Source: Volvox africanus (lineage: Eukaryota > Chlorophyta > Chlorophyceae > Chlamydomonadales > Volvocaceae). Taken from it: DNA of 64,000 nt. Each line of letters begins with the position of its first letter. Within the stretch, counting starts at the first letter, position 1. Below are positions 23,650 through 33,898 of the stretch, in pieces. The stretch lies in contig BSDZ01000094.1 in the NCBI GenBank assembly GCA_030268105.1, forward strand, positions 963,001-1,027,000, written 5' to 3'. The position numbers and the translations under genes are program-made. Below the pieces are notes generated by a model that saw nothing but the letters and a program-made list of their open reading frames with translations, did not search any database and was not told where the DNA came from.

Positions 23650-24861
23650 CTATTTCGGCTGAGGTACAAACGGCGGCATTAGAGGGCAATCCTTCGTAGA
23701 ATGGCTCTCCGCACACCGTAGACAAACGTTGGCCAATTTTTGACGCTCGAATTCGGAACGATTGCAATTCCACTGTCGTCCGTACGAGTCCGCTTCGCGT
23801 TAGGGTCGGAACGCTGTGCGGCTGCCGACGACGGTGCACCACCACGCTTCCTGTTTCTAGCTGGGTCCGAGCTCGGACCTGCTCCTCCTGACCCACGAAC
23901 ACCCGAGCTAGCGCCCCCGCCCGCCTGGCGTTGCCGATTGCTGCGTCGCGTCGCGGCAGTAGGCGTGGGGCGGGTCGCTCCGAGGTCCTACAGCTTCCCC
24001 AAGCGGATCCTGCACTTGCACGGCATTTGCACGAGGGGCAGACTTGACTTCTTCCTCACTGGCAAGGAGTCGTATCTCCGTGCCCTTAGCAAAAGCGACC
24101 AAAGCATCGTACGACTTGATCTGCGCCCCAACCAAGTCAGTAGCACACCATTTAGCCAAAATTCTCGTCAGGCCTCGCCTAAACCAAAAGACGCGCTCAG
24201 ATTCGGTGAGGTCAGCAATGGGAGTCACAAGTGCTTCGAAGTGTGACTGGTACGCAGGTACATTTTCATCCCGACGCATGTGGTAGCTACCGGCTGCCAA
24301 AACCTTACGAGCTTCCACATCACGTGCTTGAACCTCAGTAGCGAACCGTGCGAGCAAAGCGGCGATTAACTCGTCAAAAGTATAGTTGCCCCGGGCGTTG
24401 GTCCAATTGCGATACCAGTCCTTCGCTGAGCCCTCGAGGGTGTTACCAACGAAGAGACACCTGATACCATCATTGTCGCCACCATGGACAGCTTGGAGGT
24501 ACTTTTTAGCGTCACGCACGTACGCACGAGTTGCATCGGCTATGCTATGCCCTGGTGTCTTGTCGGTCAGCAAAATATTGAGCCTAGGGACGGGAATCGA
24601 CAATCTCATCACCTCAGGGATGTCATCATGCCCTCGAGCTTGAGGTAATGGCAGAACCCTTGGTCCAGCAGTGTTGTCCATATTCGTATTAATTGCTGAA
24701 TGCGGCACAATTAAGTGAGCAGGGGTCTGGAGGACAAGGGGCTCTTGAGTGGCTCGCGTGCCAACAGTCTCAAGACCTCTATCCGGAGCTATAGCAGTCA
24801 CAGCAAAATCGGGCTGGCTTGCTAAGCTAGTGTGCGGTGTATCGTCGTGCTCCGCAGACAT
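23650..24861 (-). pseudogene. gag: Gag of gypsy A, two small deletions
   Basis: The ATG at 24861 opens the capsid region (RAYVRDAKKYLQAVHGG, TLEGSAKDWYRNW), which stays open to about 23990. About 10 bases present in copy B are missing there, shifting the frame. A further loss of about 14 bases near 23775 removes residues just before the zinc knuckle. The terminal UAG (23650-23652) and the downstream stem-loop are kept. Confidence 0.88.
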
Positions 24862-25260
24862 GGAACACAAGGCGATACCCTAGGTTTGCATAATAGAAGC
24901 CGACTTCTATCACAAAAGCAAGAGTACAAAGCGATTCGGTGATCCTACCGACAGTACTCTTGAGAAGATCCAGTAAACTCAGCAAGTACTTGCCCAGCTG
25001 AGTCCTGATCTCCGTAGTTTGGGTGATGAGAGTCGCCAACTGGTCTGGACGAAAGCCGGTCTCAGTCACCGCGGCAAGCAATGCCGGTGCACTGAGATTA
25101 CCTGCGACTCAGAGCCTACACTTACACAACAAGTGCAGCAATCTAAATAAAAGCAATTAAACAATTACAAACGGGAAGCAGCGGCGTCCAAAACGGCGTG
25201 GCCTAGGTCTTCGGCGAGGGTATCTTGCAGTCCTCGTGGCTCGTCGCTGGCACTCGCCAT
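24827..25260 (-). CDS. Leader ORF (ORF0) of gypsy A, probably spliced
   Basis: Two open segments upstream of gag are conserved in copies A, B, D and E. The first starts at ATG 25260 (MASASDEPRGLQDTLAEDLG). The second ends at 24827 and overlaps the gag start. A 72-bp intron model in copy D joins equivalent segments in frame. The predicted product is about 120 residues with a helical, leucine-rich centre (LGKYLLSLLDLLKSTVG). Its function is unknown. Confidence 0.5.
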
Positions 25261-25310
25261 AGAAAGAACCTACTTCCAATTAGACACAAAAGAGACAGTT
25301 AGGCAACGAA

Positions 25311-25325
25311 CCTGTCTCGATACCA
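25311..25325 (-). other. Primer-binding site of gypsy A
   Basis: The complement reads TGGTATCGAGACAGG, 3 nt from the 5' LTR. TGG matches a tRNA CCA end; the tRNA is not identified. Confidence 0.75.
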
Positions 25326-25328
25326 ATT

Positions 25329-26152
25329 TGTTGTACCTCTCGTTCTCGTTTGCTCATAAGTATCTGCACGTCTGAAGACTTTCGACACCGATGCGCGAGC
25401 ACTTGCAAGTACAGCAAGGCAAGCGAGAGCAAACAGAGACAGCGGAAGACTTTAAGACGAAGAGAGATATAACTTACAGTCTTACAGATCGGAACGATGC
25501 AGTGGACGAAATCGCCGTCAGCGCCGGAAGCAAGCAATCATCACGCGGCGGTGATTAGCGAAGTTCAGGCTTAGCTCGGGCTAAGTAGAAATGTGTATAG
25601 CAATAAAGGTGTAGAACACGCGAGTGTTCTCCGGTATCGGATGTCTTATCTTGCTTAGCCGTCCTCGCATCTGTTATACTCACAGCATCGCAATGCCGTA
25701 CGATTCACATTAGGAGGCCGATCGTAGATGTGACAACCCTACTGCGTATAGGCGATGTCTACACATAACAACGTATAAGCCTTTCCGGCATTCGCATGAT
25801 GCAAGGGTCCAGATAACGATATCCGGTTGCAAGGCATGTATCGCGACAAGTGCAGCGCTCTCAACATGTGCTGTAATGAAGTAATATTATATCAAATAAT
25901 ATTACTTATCGTTTCATAGCACGAGCATAAAGCGCACTTCAATGGTTCGGGCTTTCATGCATGCTAGACGGATTTGCCATGATGCGATGTCGCGATGGAT
26001 AATGACAACATGCCGAATGCATATATAAATGTATACGAATGCATTTATATCATGCAGATTCATTCATATGCAATGCGTTCATCACAATAGCACTTCGCCT
26101 AGTAGGATCGCATCGACCTACGCGTCGGCGGGAAATGAACCGTAGCACAACA
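25329..26152 (-). repeat. 5' LTR of gypsy A
   Basis: It is a near-identical partner of 19216-20039, with the same TG and CA ends. Confidence 0.93.
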
Positions 26153-26227
26153 TATATGGTTTTATGGAAGTCCATATGGACTTTATGGATCCAACGAAAA
26201 ATATGGACGATGGCTTTTCCCAGAGTG

Positions 26228-26601
26228 AGCCTGACGCACCTTGTAACGCTTGCAAATAACGCTTGCCACCATGGCCTTACAGACTTGCTAAGTCAGGGAA
26301 TTAAGTAGGTCAATAAGGGATAAAATGGAGCATGAGAACTGAAGGCATAAACTGGGCTATGTGAAACAGACTGCGTGTAGTGCATACTCTATTGTCCAAG
26401 AACGGACACAGATATGCGCAGTCCGGCACAAACCTGAACTGAGCACCAACGAAAACCAGAAAACAACAGCTGCACAAAACTGTGAGCCGCAAGTCTATTT
26501 TCTCCATGAAAACTGGGCCGTGCTCGAACCTGGGGTGATACAATATACTTAGTAAGTCTTGTATATGGTAAGTTCTGGCACGATTGTCTTGACACGACAT
26601 G
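26228..26601. other. Intron sequence without recognisable feature
   Basis: I see no supported element here. Confidence 0.4.
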
Positions 26602-26926
26602 TATGCCCCTGGAGTTCCAGGTTCGACCCGACCGTGAGCGGGTCAAAGACCCTCGACAGGTAGAGGGCATGGGTGCCCCCATGTCGATGGACGGTGAAGG
26701 AGCCGATTATAGTGACCTGCGAGCTGACCAGGAGCGGAGTTGTCACCTTAGTTGATTCGGCAGATTCCGCTGGATGCCGGTGGTGGGTGCTGAACCCGGG
26801 AAGAGCACTGAATTCGGAGAAGTCGGCATGGGAGACCAGATGAGGGTGCCCCGAAATACCGGGGAAGGTAGGGACTGCCGGGTTAGTAGCCACGGGTGAA
26901 GCTGTACACCCCTATCCCACACACAT
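26602..26926. repeat. Dispersed repeat R1, copy C
   Basis: It is collinear with copies A and B, and the TRIM target (cggcagattccgctgg near 26757) is unoccupied. Confidence 0.7.
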
Positions 26927-28945
26927 TATCCTGGTAATGGTGGCATGCCGGAGGAAAACGAGAGCAACTTCAAGCGGGACTACAAAGCACAGATCACCAA
27001 AGGTATGGGGCTCGAAACCAAGGTAGCTAATAGACTGGACGAACCAGCTGAGGCAGCCATATGGCTGCCGTACATACCCATGTTGAGGAGTAGTGGGATA
27101 ATGGCGCTGGTGAGGTTGGTTGGAAGTCAGCCGGGATGATTTACTGTTTTAAGGGCAGCAGCAGGAGATCGAGACTACCGCTTGAGTCAGGAGCTGATCG
27201 AAAAACAATATGAAAACGACGACTTGACGCGTTGTCCCGCTGGAGCACTCACTATCTAGTATATAAATCCCTGAAGCGTCCCAGCCAGCGCCATAAACCG
27301 TCCCACATCATGTAAGGTGGGACCGTACAATCCGAAATGTAAGGATTCATTAGTGAAGTCGTAAGTGAGAACCCCCCGAACTTGAGAGATGATATCACCA
27401 CAGGAAGATGGAGTCATCACTGCTCGTTGACCTCCAAAATCCGGTTCTCAAAGACGTGCATCATAAGGACAAATATTCATTCTATTCCAGAACAAATTAT
27501 TTCCCAAGTTATCGCGATCCGCGTGCATGAATTTCAAAACGATCAGTGCCGATACGACAGCAGATGTGCGATAGCGGTCTGTTGATCGCTCTAACACTCG
27601 TGCCTAGTTACTCGAATGAAGTTTTCATTATTAAGGCATTTATCAAATTTAGCATTTTTAACAATATGCAGCCGTGGCGAAGCGGCGGTCAACATTCGGA
27701 CGATTTCCTAACAAGGATGGTTTTCGGTCGTCCGCTCGTCCCTATCTACAGACTACCCACTCATGAATAAGAAAACGTCCTGCCCAATATCATGATACAC
27801 AATTCCTTACCAGTTCAAAAAGCCAACGGTTGGTTCGACCCAAGCACCTCTGCAAAGATCGCCTATGCTTGGCTCTTTACACAAATTACCTTTCCTGTAC
27901 TCTAACATGCCCTAGCCTTGTATATGCTAAGTAAGGGGTAGCAAGTCATCAGTGTGCCTCTGTAATGAGTCAGTCTGGGTATTGGGTTTGGGGAGTCCGA
28001 GTGAATCTGATACGCATGTCTCGATAGGAGACCGGCATCTGAAGAATGCCCTCGTAGGGTGTAGGTGGATATTTTTATTATTATTATGGTTACTCCGCCC
28101 TTGCGGGGTGGCGTGTATTATGGGGATCTCCGGAATTTTAACCGAGTGGGCACGCGTACCTCAGCGTCTTCATCGGAGGCCGCTAGAGATCACCTGTTTT
28201 TTAGTTACGCAGAGTTTCCTTGCTCTCTACGGTGCAGGTGGATATAAAGTAGCTAGACAGGTTTCCAGGTTTGCCGCAGCTTCAGTGTTTTTTATATGAT
28301 TCCCATGGGCACTTAGATTTATCGTTCGGTATTATGTTCCGGGTTTTCATGTGGGTTGAACCGTCTGCGACCTTGCTTGGCTCTGCCGGAGGAGCACTCC
28401 GGTCCGAGAACGTTGTCACTAGCAAAACCGTGACTCTAATAACTTAACGAGGAATTGTCGGTCACGCATCTAACCCATGTTATAATTTTACAACCCCAGA
28501 GTAAAGGTTCGATGAGGGCTTCACTTAATTTCAAGAAGCAATGAACCCATCGAGCCTGTGAAGATTATAGGGGCCTTTTATAGTACCCGTTGGCGCCAAC
28601 AAAGCTTCATCTTGCGCATGAATTACGCAAGCAAACTACGTGCTTTTTGGATGCGATTGGCTGTACACTTTCCGGCATTTTTGAACTCGTGTGAAACCTC
28701 ATTCTTCATTTGTTTTCGCTCTTAAATATTAATAAATATCCTTTCTGAATGGTATTCTGTAGTAGAGGTGAGCTTTGGCAGAAGCGTTTCCTTCTACTGT
28801 GTTACGGGCTTGGGTTACATTCGCATCGGGCTTCGCGGGCTTACGCACTTTTCGCTATCAAAAGCGACGTAATACGCACCTAACGCAGTTTTCTATAGCG
28901 ATAGTGATAGGTAGGTCGCTCACTTCAACTTATTACATGTGCATG
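26927..28945. other. Intron sequence without recognisable gene
   Basis: Short hairpins (GTCCCAC/GTGGGAC near 27301-27324; CCGGAG/CTCCGG near 28387) are the only structures noted. Several short open frames show no domain. Confidence 0.4.
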
Positions 28946-28952
28946 TGTGAAG

Positions 28953-29119
28953 ACCCTGCTGATGATTACATACACATATATATTATGGGTGTTACACTGT
29001 GGGTGACTCGCCCTCCAAAGACGAGCACCATATATATATTATACATATATATATGTATATATTATACATATATGTATAATACATGTAATCATCAGCAGGG
29101 TGTTCACACACACTCACAC

Positions 29120-29150
<31 letters not shown>

Positions 29151-29230
29151 ACTATAAAACCCTATATATATGATTACACATATATATATGTATATATAGA
29201 GGGTTTATAGGGTTTACATATATTATATGT
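28953..29230. repeat. TA-rich foldback with a perfect 19-bp inverted repeat
   Basis: ACCCTGCTGATGATTACAT (28953-28971) is exactly complementary to 29083-29101. The arms extend imperfectly to about 25 bp. The interior and the right flank are (TA)n-type microsatellite sequence, with a second inverted repeat of ACCCT/AGGGT units near 29158-29210. Confidence 0.65.
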
Positions 29231-29338
29231 GTGTGGGGGGGTTAAGCGAGGGAAGTTCCCCCTGCTGGATGGCTGCGCCTCTATATAAAGCACTTAACTA
29301 ATGGCACCATCCGTCGCTACTTCCCGCCATGATCGCAG

Positions 29339-29610
29339 ACTAGATGTGGCAATAGCACAGTATTGCGCAAAGCGGAGATCACCGTGGGCAACGACAAGGG
29401 CCTTGTAGGCATGTATATAAAGCCTGCGCAAGCAGCTAACATGAAAGCTATTCAACCAATATGGCTTCCAGCATCGATGACACTGGTGGTATATATAGAG
29501 TGGACTTTGAAGGAGGCAGACGGTGGGCACATCTGCCTGGAGCTGTATAAGACGACGAACATGGCTTCATTCTGCCTTGGGGCTAATAATCAAGGCATAC
29601 CGAGGTGTAT
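29339..29610 (+). CDS. Pherophorin-like gene, exon 3
   Basis: The acceptor gatcgcag ends at 29338 and the donor GTAAGT starts at 29611. In the frame set by exon 2 it reads TRCGNSTVLRKAEITVGND, then EADGGHICLELY and MASFCLGANNQGIPRC. In pherophorins the order after the YCF motif is a CGKMDLxKAE-like box, an ADGxEIC-like box and an SFC-like box; the three appear here in that order. The exon ends with two bases of a split codon. The last exon, expected to carry the CCP-like terminus, was not identified. Membership in the same gene as exons 1 and 2 rests on phase and domain order. Confidence 0.65.
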
Positions 29611-30230
29611 GTAAGTCCTGCTATTTTCTTCATCACTTCATTTCAATCATTTGGGTGCTTGCCAGCAACTCACGGCCCGCAGCTGCATGCAGCAGCTGGC
29701 TTTACAATATGCATGCATATGTATGCACATGTTCTATAATTAAAGATTGCAAACGTTTAAACATCCGCGATTCGTACCAAATAATCGTAAATATGTCGTC
29801 AATTTCTGCCGTTCTTTTATGGGAATGAACCTTGAGACCCCCACTAGTGCTACAGATAGCGTGCAGCAGCCACAAATATCCCTGCTCGTTCCTGATGACA
29901 AATCCGCAGCAGTAAGGACGCATGTTGTTGTTTACAAAATTCACATATCATCTGTATCTTTATAGTCGTACACGTACGGCATACATGCACAAACACGATG
30001 TTTAGGTGCAGAAGCAATTTCTCAGCATCTCGAGAGCTCGAGGCCTCCAGGCGTTTGCGGCTCTCAATCTACTACAATGAATATATACTTAAGCGACATG
30101 TATACGTACATGCGTGCGTACATATAAGCAAATTGAGACATTTGTGATGAAGGTAAAACAATTTCCTAGTTTTACTGCATGTAAATAATCAGTCGAGTAA
30201 TGTATGTGCATGCGTAATGCGTAGTACTTG
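29611..30230. other. Region after exon 3, terminal exon not found
   Basis: It should contain intron 3 and perhaps the last pherophorin exon. A frame near 29868-29912 reads ISLLVPDDKSAAV, faintly like the family C-terminus, but the splice phase does not fit. Confidence 0.35.
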
Positions 30231-30514
30231 TTAATTTAGAGTAGTTTTTCCTTGCTTTTTCCTAGCCTCTTGTTATTTTTTCTTTGCATTATATTTATAG
30301 CGGCTCAAATCCAGAACTTTACAAACCGGCGGTTCTGAGTTAGGTGAAATCTCAATTAAATCAAGACTGGCTTCTTTTGCTTGCCTAATAGCCTCATCAA
30401 GTGACAAAACACCAATTATTTCTCCATCTTTACCAACCAGCCCTCTTTGGCTGTAACTTCCTTGTTAACATTTGCAAATTTGCTTTTTTGAAGGTCATTA
30501 TAGAACTTCTCCAT
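30231..30514 (-). pseudogene. infC: Bacterial translation initiation factor IF-3 remnant, N-terminal domain
   Basis: IF-3 binds the small ribosomal subunit and governs start-codon selection. On the minus strand the remnant starts at ATG 30514 with VNKEVTAKE. After a one-base-type frameshift it reads LVGKDGEIIGVLSLDEAIRQ, then DLIEISPNSEPPVCKVLD and RYKYNAKKK. These are the signature blocks of the IF-3 N-terminal domain. TAA follows AKKK in frame; QEARKK then continues the usual linker. The C-terminal domain is missing. The stretch is AT-rich relative to its surroundings. It resembles alphaproteobacterial copies, and I infer transfer from a bacterium such as a rickettsial endosymbiont. Green-algal plastids do not carry infC. 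Confidence 0.82.
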
Positions 30515-30572
30515 TAAAAATTTACTTACAAATAATGCCTACATTAATAAGCAAAACTTTGAACTTACATAC

Positions 30573-31250
30573 TTTTGGGCGGGCCCGGCGCGAAGCGCTC
30601 AAGGGGCCCCCACCTGTCTTTCTGTCTCTCTGTAAGATTGTGACGGACCAAACATAATGTCTCGCCTGGCGGAAACACGATATTGGTCACATATTACATT
30701 CTATACTGCAAGGTATCTTCATTTTGGCCAATAACAATCGTATGAGTACAATCAAGTTTGTCAGTCTCTTTTGACCCCGGTCAAGGTCACATCAATGCCT
30801 CTCGGCCTAAATTTCATTCCAAAAGGTGCCGCGTCTCTCATAATGGAATTCTGGCATGACGCTGTGAAATGAATCGAACAACAGTTTGGGTGACTAAGCT
30901 GTTCTCACAGGCATGGCGAATTGCCACCAGCAGGTTGACGAATTCACTTACAGTTATCTACAAAAATGTAACATTGTGTACAATTAATTTAAGCCAATTC
31001 TCGGGGCAGAAGAGTTCCACAGTGCCGACATGGAGCTCGATGCTGTGGGCTGAATGCTGAAGCCGCAGGCATTTCGGAGATACAGCTCAAAGCTTTCCAT
31101 CAGTAGTACTGGCTACACTCTAACACTTGACGTCCTCGCCGTTCGCTTTGGAGCATTTGCGGTCTGGCGTACTGGCCATCGATGCGGCATGCCCGGGTGG
31201 GGGGCCCTGCCCTTTTTCCGGCTTCGAGAAAGCCGACACCCTACTTGTTT
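30573..31250 (-). mobile_element. Repeat R2 copy 2, inserted between the bacterial remnants
   Basis: It is the reverse complement of 14570-15500 with an internal stretch of about 245 bp absent. It runs from TTTTGGGCGGGC to a hairpin (CGGCTTCGAGAAAGCCG) and ctacttgtt. Because another copy lies in plain host DNA, R2 is a host repeat that landed in the bacterial sequence after its arrival. Confidence 0.62.
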
Positions 31251-31400
31251 TATTTTCTTTGACAATCATTTTAGTTAGTTCATCTACTAAAACAGTTTCT
31301 TGTTTATCAGATGAACCGAGTTTTCTAATAGTCATAGTTTCATCCAGTTGCTCTTACTTTCTAGGTACGGCAATGAATGCAACTTTCTGATAGAAAAGAA
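31251..31400 (-). pseudogene. thrS: Probable threonyl-tRNA synthetase C-terminus remnant (bacterial)
   Basis: ThrRS charges tRNA-Thr; its C-terminal anticodon-binding domain ends in a block of the form VSIRxLGSxxxEVLxLDEF. Here the minus strand reads EQLDETMTIRKLGSSDKQET, then VDELTKMIVKENK, preceded out of frame by LPYLESK. The fragment lies just upstream of infC on the same strand. thrS directly upstream of infC is a well-known bacterial arrangement (as in E. coli), which strengthens the call. The tail is cut by R2. On its own the match is short. Confidence 0.55.
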
Positions 31401-31485
31401 TCAGTATTTTGTAATTAAAAGTTTCCCTTGAAATGCCAAGTTGTATCTGATGCCGGCATAAATGTTTTTTTGTGTATGTATGCGA

Positions 31486-31660
31486 TTACTCCTTAATTCT
31501 CTTCATCATAATTGCTTGTAGGTTAGGGTTGGTGATGTCTAAATATACATCATAAATTACGTGATGTAAATCAACACCCAAGCTCCCGGGTGTACTCAAA
31601 CCGTTAATACGTCTTCTATTTGGGGATAATGAGTAATAACTGAAAAAGGTTTCATTCTGA
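31486..31660 (-). pseudogene. Open fragment of unknown origin beside the bacterial remnants
   Basis: A stop-free stretch of about 55 codons ends at TAA 31486-31488. It reads NRRRINGLSTPGSLGVDLHH, then VIYDVYLDITNPNLQAIM. It resembles real protein sequence more than chance frames do, but I do not recognise a family. It could be more transferred bacterial DNA or an unrelated relic. Confidence 0.3.
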
Positions 31661-31962
31661 TTTCATTCATTCCTCATGCCTGGATGTGTTGCATGTTTGT
31701 CTATCGCGCAGGATCAATCTTGTTGACCCTTCTGGAGACTGCTGTCCATATTATCAGCCTAAAGTTGGTCGTTTCAACACAATTCCGTCAGATTAAACAC
31801 GCCTTCCTCCTAATAATAGTAATATGCCGGCGGCCGAAGCCTGGCGTGTGTGTGTTACTTGAGGGCGAGGCGTGGAACTAATAATGAGGCGGGAACTCTG
31901 GCATGGCCACACCTGAATGCGTATGCTGTAGTATGTTGGGGTGTCAACATACGGGTAGTGTC
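31661..31962. other. No recognisable gene
   Basis: Nothing is supported in this stretch. Confidence 0.4.
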
Positions 31963-32419
31963 TGTTGAAATTTCTGCCATTAACCGGCATGATTGTTTGG
32001 TCAGTTCGTCGCTGCTCCTGTGAAGGTCGGTGATGGTGGTGTTATATTCGGTCAGACTTCTTCTACCTTAGGGTTTTCTTCAACGATTGGTATTCTCGGT
32101 GGGATCTAAGTCTTGCCTGTTTAGGCTGTTTCTGTCATGAAGTTTCTGTCATGGCGTAAGACTGGTGTTTGGTCTTCTGATGCTGAGCCAGCAATCTCCT
32201 TCCTAATCAGTTCGTTCGACAATCTAGACGGGGGGTACGACACTTAACACTTCAACTATATATTTGGCGAGGTTCTCATACCTCATTAACTGTTTGTAAC
32301 ATCTATTGCTCGCCCGGACTTTGGTGTGTCCTAGTGGCTTGAGGCATAGTGGCAGCTCGCTTGTCCAGCTTGTGCTGAACTGGACCTTATCTCAGCTATC
32401 GTGACGACAATTCACAACA
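31963..32419 (+). repeat. 5' LTR of element H, 457 bp
   Basis: Its ends are TGTTGAAATTTC and TTCACAACA. It matches the solo LTR at 13709-14137 in inverted orientation. The adjoining GGTTATGAGCCCCGG may be the primer site. Confidence 0.8.
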
Positions 32420-32517
32420 GGTTATGAGCCCCGGCTCACGCCGGTGATAGCTCTTGTTTCAATCTTCGACTTTTGTTCTTTGTCGTTGAGATTCCGAAGG
32501 AACTACTATGGGAGATG

Positions 32518-32737
32518 CTGCTGCAAATGTCGTTGCGGCGGCGACTATGGGCGTCTCTTCTCTCCTGATGCCCAAGGTCGTTTTCAAGGCAACTGCGGGA
32601 AAATGGGTCACACCGCGGAGAAGTGCTCTCGCGACAAGCCCTGCAGCTATTGCGGCAAGACGGTCATGATGACGCTCGCTGTTTCGAAGCGCCGTGGACA
32701 GAGGGAGGACCCAAACCCCCTTGGCCGGACTCTGTAG
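32518..32737 (+). pseudogene. gag: Gag remnant of element H with two zinc knuckles
   Basis: ATG 32518 starts MGDAAANVVAAATMGVSSLL. After about 75 bases the frame jumps to nucleocapsid sequence (NCGKMGHTAEKC, then CSYCGKT and, one frame over, GHDDARC). Most of Gag has been deleted between these parts, and at least two frame changes are needed. The following stretch, 32740-33539, has no recognisable coding content. Confidence 0.68.
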
Positions 32738-33613
32738 AGTGTTAAGCAGCATTTTGCAGCTTGTTTGGTAGCATGTTGTTGTATTCATCTCATGCATCTG
32801 GCTCATTTTGCATATCTGTCTGTCTGTCTTAACTAAATCTGTCTATGGGTATTTCTCGACAGTACTATCTGCGTTCTCGTCCTCTGGAATTTCCTGAGCT
32901 TTATCAGGATTACGTTGCCTGAGCATGCGTTGATTGCGTTGAGTTGCGGATTGCCTGAGAGGCTGATCACCTCTGCTATTGCCATTTGCGTGCGCCTGCT
33001 GTTTGCTGTCACCTGTACCATCCTGCGTTTGCTTGTGTGACTGTGTCCTGCGGCTGCGTGGGAGATGTTGTGCCTTCGTTAGTGGCCCAGCCTTGTACGC
33101 GGTCCGATTACTTTGGTCAAATCTGTGCGCGCAAGTCATGTGGTACAGTAGTGATTTCAAGGTTAATGTTTTCCATGTTATCCATCCCAACCTTGTTCAT
33201 TTGTTTTCGCAGCGTTTCCCTGTGTCCAGCCCAATGTGCTTGTTTGGGATTTCCCTGTGTCTAGTTCGACTTGCTTGGCTCTGCTTGCGTTCTTGGCATG
33301 TCCTTGTGTCCAGCCCTGTGAACATCAATTTCATGGGAGTATTCCGTATGAGCTTAAGTCTCTGGAGTGCGACCATCCTTCGAAGACCATGTACCCTTAG
33401 TGTTCGCCGAGTGCGTGGGAGATGTCTTGCGCTATAGGTACCTAAGTGTTCACTTTGACGTTTTTGCAGCGGTGGAATCAAAGTTCGAAAGGCTGTCAGT
33501 TGGCGTCGATTGTGTGGCGACGTACTGCCCATGTGGGAGTGTTGAAATTTCTGCCATTAACAGGCATGATTGTTCCGTCAGTTCGTCGCTGCTCCTGTGA
33601 AGGTGGTGGTGTT

Positions 33614-33898
33614 TGTTGTATCCTTCCTTCTTCGATCATGCACTGAATCTGCACGTCTGGGTGTTAGCTACACGTGCACTGTGCTTATGAACAGCAAGGC
33701 GATGCAAGTAAGACGACAGCAGAAGACTCAGCAACAAGGAAAGATCCAACTTACAATAGTCTTCGATTACAGAATGGTAGTCTGCCGTCAGACCCCGCGG
33801 GCAATGTTCATCATCCGGCTGGAGATGGTATGCTAGAATAGCTCAGGCCGAATATAATTGAGTAAAACGTATATATGAGAGTTCGATTGAGTTAAGTA
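33614..33898 (-). repeat. Family-1 LTR fragment (3' part)
   Basis: It starts TGTTGTATCCTTCC, the end of a family-1 LTR on the minus strand, and stops inside the LTR near ttaagtac, where it joins integrase sequence of relic C. Confidence 0.78.

Larger units (their letters stand above)
19216..26152 (-). mobile_element. Ty3/gypsy chromovirus copy A (family 2), full length but defective
   Basis: Two 824-bp LTRs (19216-20039 and 25329-26152) bracket a minus-strand Gag-Pol. Flanks are CATAT (19211-19215) and TATAT (26153-26157), a 4-of-5 target duplication. Deletions in gag, RT and integrase make it non-autonomous. Confidence 0.93.
18338..26227. mobile_element. CACTA-like DNA transposon, non-autonomous, split by gypsy element A
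   Basis: Terminal inverted repeats CACTCTGGGAAAA (18338-18350) and TTTTCCCAGAGTG (26215-26227) are flanked by AGC on both sides (18335-18337 and 26228-26230). The 3-bp duplication and CACT termini fit the CACTA/EnSpm group. Without the gypsy insertion, about 950 bp remain. The interior is dense in TTATGGAA/TTCCATAA units, like subterminal repeats, and a further terminal-like motif lies at 18590. No transposase is seen. Confidence 0.68.
18049..29338 (+). other. Intron 2 of the pherophorin-like gene, about 11.3 kb, filled with transposons
   Basis: The span runs from the donor GTAAGT to the acceptor atgatcgcag. Phase 0 is kept on both sides. It contains a CACTA-like element split by gypsy A, repeat R1 copy C (26602-26926) and a TA-rich foldback. 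I found no additional exon inside, although a short one could be missed. Confidence 0.62.
31963..33613 (+). mobile_element. LTR retrotransposon H, internally deleted, 3' LTR truncated
   Basis: The 5' LTR (31963-32419) and the start of a 3' LTR (33540-33613, TGTTGAAATTTCTGCC) flank about 1.1 kb that keeps only a gag remnant. The 3' LTR is cut at 33614 by a family-1 LTR fragment. Two CCHC knuckles suggest a copia-like or other Gag, but without pol the superfamily is open. Confidence 0.75.

Noticed and set aside
28953..29230. ACCCT/AGGGT units near TA repeats as interstitial telomeric sequence
   Set aside because: Only isolated units occur, with no tandem TTTTAGGG-type array.
29868..29965. Terminal pherophorin exon reading ISLLVPDDKSAAV
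   Set aside because: The resemblance to the family C-terminus is weak, cysteines are missing, and no acceptor gives the phase required by exon 3.
32979..33437. 152-codon frame inside element H
   Set aside because: Composition is rich in cysteine, leucine and valine without motifs; it lies in the non-coding remainder of a deleted element.
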